Origin: Moorena producens 3L
GTDB taxonomy: Bacteria; Cyanobacteriota; Cyanobacteriia; Cyanobacteriales; Coleofasciculaceae
NCBI RefSeq assembly: GCF_000211815.1
Contig: NZ_GL890945.1
Coordinates: 105,579 to 169,578 of the forward strand
Direction of reading: 5' to 3'
DNA length: 64,000 bases
Shown here piece after piece: positions 60,896-64,000 of the stretch. The position numbers and the translations under genes were made by a program. Under the pieces are notes generated by a model. The model ran no database searches. It was given only the letters and a program-made list of their open reading frames with translations, and was not told the DNA's origin. Every line of letters starts with the position of its first letter. Position 1 is the stretch's first letter.

Positions 60896-61529
60896 ATCTA
60901 TCTCCTGAGTTAGATTGGCTATGCTTCGTCCTTATTATTTTCAACTTGAGCAATCCACGATTGCAAGTGCCCAAGTATTAAGATTGGGAGGATGAAGTAT
61001 GAAGTATCAAGGATCCCAAAGGGAATAGGGAACAGCGGATCTGGGAACAGCGGATCTGGGAACACGGAACACGGAACACGGAACACGGAACAGGGAACAC
61101 GGAAAAACTCCTGTGTACCTCATTAGGCTAGAAACCGCTATAGAAAAAATTTTAGCTAGCCCCAATCCCTTAATTGTTATTAGTTACAGGTCATAACTAT
61201 AGATTTTTTTCAACTTACTTAAGTTAGATGGGGTGCATGTCACTTATGCAGAGCATTTGTACTCAAGCTATCGCCCCTTCATCGCTCTTTTTTTATTGAA
61301 CCATAAAACCCCGAATCTGTTTCCCCTCTTGCCTCTTGCCTCTTGCCTCTTGCCTCTTGCCTCTTGCCTCTTACCATTGAAATACTGAGCATATATTGAA
61401 CCATCACCTGTCAAAAATAATATTTTTTTTATAACTATAAAATTTCCTTAAATAATTCAAGATTTTGGCTAACATACCTGCTAGATTCTGGAGGGTTACA
61501 AATCCTTTAAAAGATTGAGGTTTTAAGTA
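60896..61529. other. Gap with heptamer arrays
   Basis: 634 bp between divergent genes. AACACGG heptamers (61061-61104), CCTCTTG heptamers (61325-61373) and GGGAACAGCGGATCT repeats (about 61027-61060). A piece GGGGTGCATGTCA at 61230 recalls the ends of the MITE-like family. No gene. Confidence 0.6.
61325..61373. repeat. Heptamer tandem array (CCTCTTG)
   Basis: Seven copies of CCTCTTG, the last one changed to CCTCTTA. Confidence 0.9.
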
Positions 61530-62066
61530 ATGTTTAAGCGATTTTTTCAGTTGATTGGACTATTGGCTGCAGTAGTCTTGCTGAGCACAACACTAGGGGT
61601 TTCTCCTGCCCAAGCCCAAGTTATTGATGGCCCTGTAGGACGGACAACCACTGAATTTTATAATTTCCCTGAGGCCAGAACATTAGGTCCAATTACTGAA
61701 ATCACCGTTCATCACGGCTTTATTATTGATGGCTTTAAGGTAAGTTATGCCAATGGAAAATCATTTCAGAATGGGGGTACTGGTGGCGGAGAGACCACCA
61801 TTTCTTTTAGTGCAGATGATCCATTAGTAGAAGTAGATGGTTACGTTGCCGACTATTCATATGCTGGCAACAAACCCTTAATTGCCCAATTAACATTTAA
61901 GACTCTTAAGGGCAAGAGCTATGGTCCGTTTGGTACTATGCAAGCAACATCAAACCGAAAGCCATTCACCTTGAAAGCTGCCCAACCCACCATTCAATCA
62001 TTCTTCGGCAGCGCCAGTGGCTATCTCACCTCTTTGGGAGTCTATATCGACACCGGGTGTGAATAA
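61530..62066 (+). CDS. Secreted jacalin-like lectin domain protein
   Basis: 178 residues. A signal peptide (FFQLIGLLAAVVLLSTTLGV, then SPAQA) is probably cut after Ala29. The mature part has a jacalin-like beta-prism pattern: ITEITVHHGFIIDGFKVSYA, GGTGGGETTISF and, near the end, IQSFFGSASGYLTSLGVYID. The family binds carbohydrate, so it may coat the cell surface or sheath. GAGG lies eight bases before the ATG, and a strong terminator follows. Confidence 0.8.
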   Translation: MFKRFFQLIGLLAAVVLLSTTLGVSPAQAQVIDGPVGRTTTEFYNFPEARTLGPITEITVHHGFIIDGFKVSYANGKSFQNGGTGGGETTISFSADDPLVEVDGYVADYSYAGNKPLIAQLTFKTLKGKSYGPFGTMQATSNRKPFTLKAAQPTIQSFFGSASGYLTSLGVYIDTGCE

Positions 62067-62160
62067 ACTGGGGATAGTTATCATCCGTATTCCCATCTTG
62101 TTGGGTAACCGGGGATAGTTCTTAATAAACCCTACTTTATTGTTCTTGTTGATAAGGCAA

Positions 62161-62208
62161 TTTATAAAAATAGTGTTTTTGGAATTCCAAGAACACTATT
62201 TTTTATAA
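62161..62208 (+). terminator. Rho-independent terminator after the lectin gene
   Basis: TTATAAAAATAGTGTTTTT and AAGAACACTATTTTTTATAA form a long stem with a GGAATTCC loop. It is AT-rich and near-symmetric. A related structure stands at 32561. Confidence 0.75.
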
Positions 62209-62278
62209 AAATCATAAAATTAGATGTAGATGCCTTTAAAGTAAGGTGGTTTAACTAAGCTGGTTGAGTTTTGTGTAA

Positions 62279-62880
62279 GCTATCAGCTATCAGGTATCAG
62301 GTATCAGGTATCAGGTATCAGGTATCAGGTATCAGCTATAGCAGTCGCCAGGGTAATTAGGACATGACAAAAGTCTCAAACTACAGTATGGCAAGAGTTT
62401 AACTTCTGACTTCTGACTTCTGACTTCTGACTTCTGCTATATCAGCTATCAGCTTTTGAATAAAACAGGTAAGCATCGGTTTAATCTGAGTTACATCTTT
62501 TGTAAGCATTCAGCTATCAGCCAAAGGCCTTTGGCCACGCTTGGCGAACAGCTATCAGCTTATGGGCAAGCTACACCGAACAGCTTTTGAATAAGCGATG
62601 CAGCTTCGGAACAGGGGGTTTCCCCCACTCGCGCTTTGCATTAAGACAACAGCTAAGCATTCGTTTAATAGTCACGAAAGTCACAGCGCTTGTGGCCTGT
62701 GCCACAAAGCTGACGGCTGAATGCTGACAGCTGAATGCTTACTTTTAAATAAAACAGGTAAACATTGGAATAATGCTGAGTTACCTCCCAGCCTCGAAGC
62801 CTGTGCCACAAAGCTGACCACTGACGGCTGACGGCTGACGGCTGACAGCTGACGGCTGACGGCTGACAGTTTTGTCAGTC
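62279..62880. repeat. Dense cluster of heptamers and dispersed repeats
   Basis: GTATCAG heptamers (62289-62334), TTCTGAC heptamers (about 62404-62438), an R1 piece (about 62520-62550), an R2 copy (about 62595-62644) and CTGACGG heptamers (about 62822-62872). TATCAGC, GCCTGTGCCACA and AAATAAAACAGGTAA pieces are also repeated. No gene in the 847-bp gap. Confidence 0.85.
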
Positions 62881-62913
62881 AACCAGCCCACCTCAGACTG
62901 AGACTAAATACTT

Positions 62914-63693
62914 TCAAAAACGTTGCCGTTTAGCTTCGTACAACATCAAGGCAGCAGCAATGGCTACATTTAAGGATTCTACTCCTGGCATCAGGGGAAT
63001 ATTCACTTGCTGATCTGCTGTTTTTACCAAGTCTTCCCTAAGTCCAGCTGCTTCATTGCCCAGGAGTATTAAGCTAGGACAGCGCCAATCTATGTCCCAG
63101 TAACTGACCTTAGCATCTGGTACTGTGGCCACTACTTGTATCCCTTGAGCTTGAGCTTGAGCTACGAGGGTGGGCAAATGGGGGGTAACTGCCATGGGCA
63201 GACGGAACCACTGACCGACTGAGGCTCGCAATACTTTAGGATTATCTAGCTCTACACTATCGGAACTTAGCCACAATCCTTCCGCACCAGCGGCTACCGC
63301 AGTTCTAATGATTGTTCCAAGATTTCCTGGGTCTTGTATGGTTTCTAGAGCCAGCCCTAGGGAGAGGGAATTGAGGGGTTTCGGGGAAAGGGGAAGACGG
63401 GTTGCTGTGGCTACTACTCCATCTGGCTCAACTGTAGTAGCGATCGCTTTTAGTACAGACTGACTTACCACTTCCACTCTTTGAGACCGAACGGAAGCAT
63501 CTTGGGATAGTTGTGGATGAGCTTCAAGCCATTCTGATGTATAGCAGAGGGTGACTAGGGGATAATCTACGGCACAGGCTTCTGCCAACAGGTGGGTTCC
63601 CTCCAACAGAAATAGGTCTTGCTGCCGACGTCCTTTGACTCTGTGCAGCTTCCGAATTTCCTTGACTAGGGGATTCTTGGTGCTTGTGAGCAT
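62914..63693 (-). CDS. TrmH/SpoU-family RNA 2'-O-methyltransferase
   Basis: 259 residues. The N-terminal substrate-binding domain (about 1-95) precedes the SPOUT knot: ALETIQDPGNLGTIIRTAVA (motif 1), LLGNEAAGLREDLV (motif 2) and SLNVAIAAALMLYEA (motif 3). It methylates a ribose in tRNA or rRNA with S-adenosylmethionine. The start KNPLVKEIRKLHRVKGR is typical of the 23S-type members. A tRNA gene lies just upstream. Confidence 0.88.
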   Translation of the reverse strand: MLTSTKNPLVKEIRKLHRVKGRRQQDLFLLEGTHLLAEACAVDYPLVTLCYTSEWLEAHPQLSQDASVRSQRVEVVSQSVLKAIATTVEPDGVVATATRLPLSPKPLNSLSLGLALETIQDPGNLGTIIRTAVAAGAEGLWLSSDSVELDNPKVLRASVGQWFRLPMAVTPHLPTLVAQAQAQGIQVVATVPDAKVSYWDIDWRCPSLILLGNEAAGLREDLVKTADQQVNIPLMPGVESLNVAIAAALMLYEAKRQRF

Positions 63694-63710
63694 ACCAGTT
63701 TGGTTAATTA

Positions 63711-63794
63711 TGCGGAACCCGGGACTTGAACCCGGAAGTCCTTGCGAACACTAGAACCTGAATCTAGCGCGTCTACCAATTCCGCCAGTTCCGC
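63711..63794 (-). tRNA. tRNA-Leu (anticodon CAG)
   Basis: 84 bases. Acceptor GCGGAAC pairs with GTTCCGC; the D arm has TTGGTAGACGCG; anticodon stem CTAGA/TCTAG with loop TTCAGGT gives anticodon CAG. A long variable arm (GTTCGCAAGGAC) and T arm CCGGGTTCAAGTCCCGG follow. CCA is not encoded. It reads CUG codons. Confidence 0.95.
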
Positions 63795-64000
63795 GTTTGT
63801 TGGCGCTATAGCAATCGTTGGTGATTCCGAGAGTGGTCAGTCCTGAGTCATAACTGTCACGGTTTAGGATTCAACTTAGGGTTGCTATGGGGGTTGCTCT
63901 ATTAGCTCACCGGTTTTTTAGTATACAGCATTTACTGCTATTGTGGACAAGTTTGTTGTCGATAGCCGCAACGCCTGAAAATTTACCGGTTTACATTGCC
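63795..64000. other. End of window, no gene supported
   Basis: About 200 bp upstream of the tRNA. TTAGGGTTGCTATGG-like sequence resembles a dispersed motif near 40560. A short open frame at the very end (LWTSLLSIAATPENLPVYIA) could be the start of a gene, but there is too little to support it. Confidence 0.3.

Noticed and set aside
63900..64000. Start of another gene at the right edge
   Set aside because: Only about 20 codons visible, with no start signal or family resemblance.

Overview
The window looks like chromosome of a large-genome filamentous cyanobacterium, most like Moorena (Moorea/Lyngbya). The evidence is frequent GCGATCGC octamers, many 7-bp tandem repeats between genes, two families of dispersed palindromic repeats (called R1 and R2 below), and cyanobacterial gene families such as NrtS, the DUF5340-type protein, paired UPF0175/DUF3368 genes and an MHYT hybrid kinase. 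The genus is an inference from repeat style and gene content, not from a marker gene.

Layout. 1-16150 is a surface/exopolysaccharide region, nearly all on the minus strand: the start of a glycosyltransferase, a Wzc-like chain-length/tyrosine-kinase protein, two GT2 and two GT4 glycosyltransferases, a secreted clan-A glycoside hydrolase, a FemAB-like transferase and a sugar aminotransferase (RffA-like). An alkaline-phosphatase superfamily gene lies among them on the plus strand. 17012-31109 is mixed: a nucleoside transporter, an ABC exporter, DAHP synthase with an attenuator leader, a degenerate DinG-like helicase, an AstE/AspA-like hydrolase, a toxin-antitoxin pair, a HAD phosphatase, a pyruvyltransferase and a frameshifted PP-loop enzyme. 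31126-32360 holds a decayed transposase and tandem repeats.

32678-37052 is the most interesting gene set: a catalase-like protein, a LodA-like quinoprotein amino-acid oxidase and a LodB-like flavoprotein. They lie behind a canonical NtcA-type promoter (GTA-N8-TAC, 21 nt, TATAAT). This suggests a nitrogen-starvation operon that releases ammonia and hydrogen peroxide from amino acids and detoxifies the peroxide. 37080-38065 is a dead IS1634-type transposase. 38916-42307 carries two small Ras-like GTPases, a Roadblock protein and a protoglobin on one strand, a possible gas- or redox-sensing GTPase switch. 42597-54134 has a saccharopine-dehydrogenase-like protein, a LuxR regulator, a ClC channel, NrtS, a PabC-like enzyme and a 1742-residue hybrid histidine kinase. 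54309-63794 is mainly housekeeping: FtsE, a WecG/TagA glycosyltransferase, alanine-glyoxylate aminotransferase, TrpC, dihydrolipoamide dehydrogenase, a jacalin-like lectin, a TrmH-type methyltransferase and tRNA-Leu(CAG).

The strongest new observation is upstream of DAHP synthase. A 21-codon leader peptide carries eight aromatic residues (Tyr, Phe, Trp). It is followed by a terminator hairpin whose 3' arm is duplicated at the end of the leader ORF, so antiterminator and terminator can exclude each other. This is a textbook ribosome-mediated attenuator layout, in a phylum where I do not know of such a system. A second theme is repeat invasion: two elements share terminal inverted repeats and have clear 8-9 bp target duplications, and several genes end in, or contain, in-frame copies of dispersed repeats.
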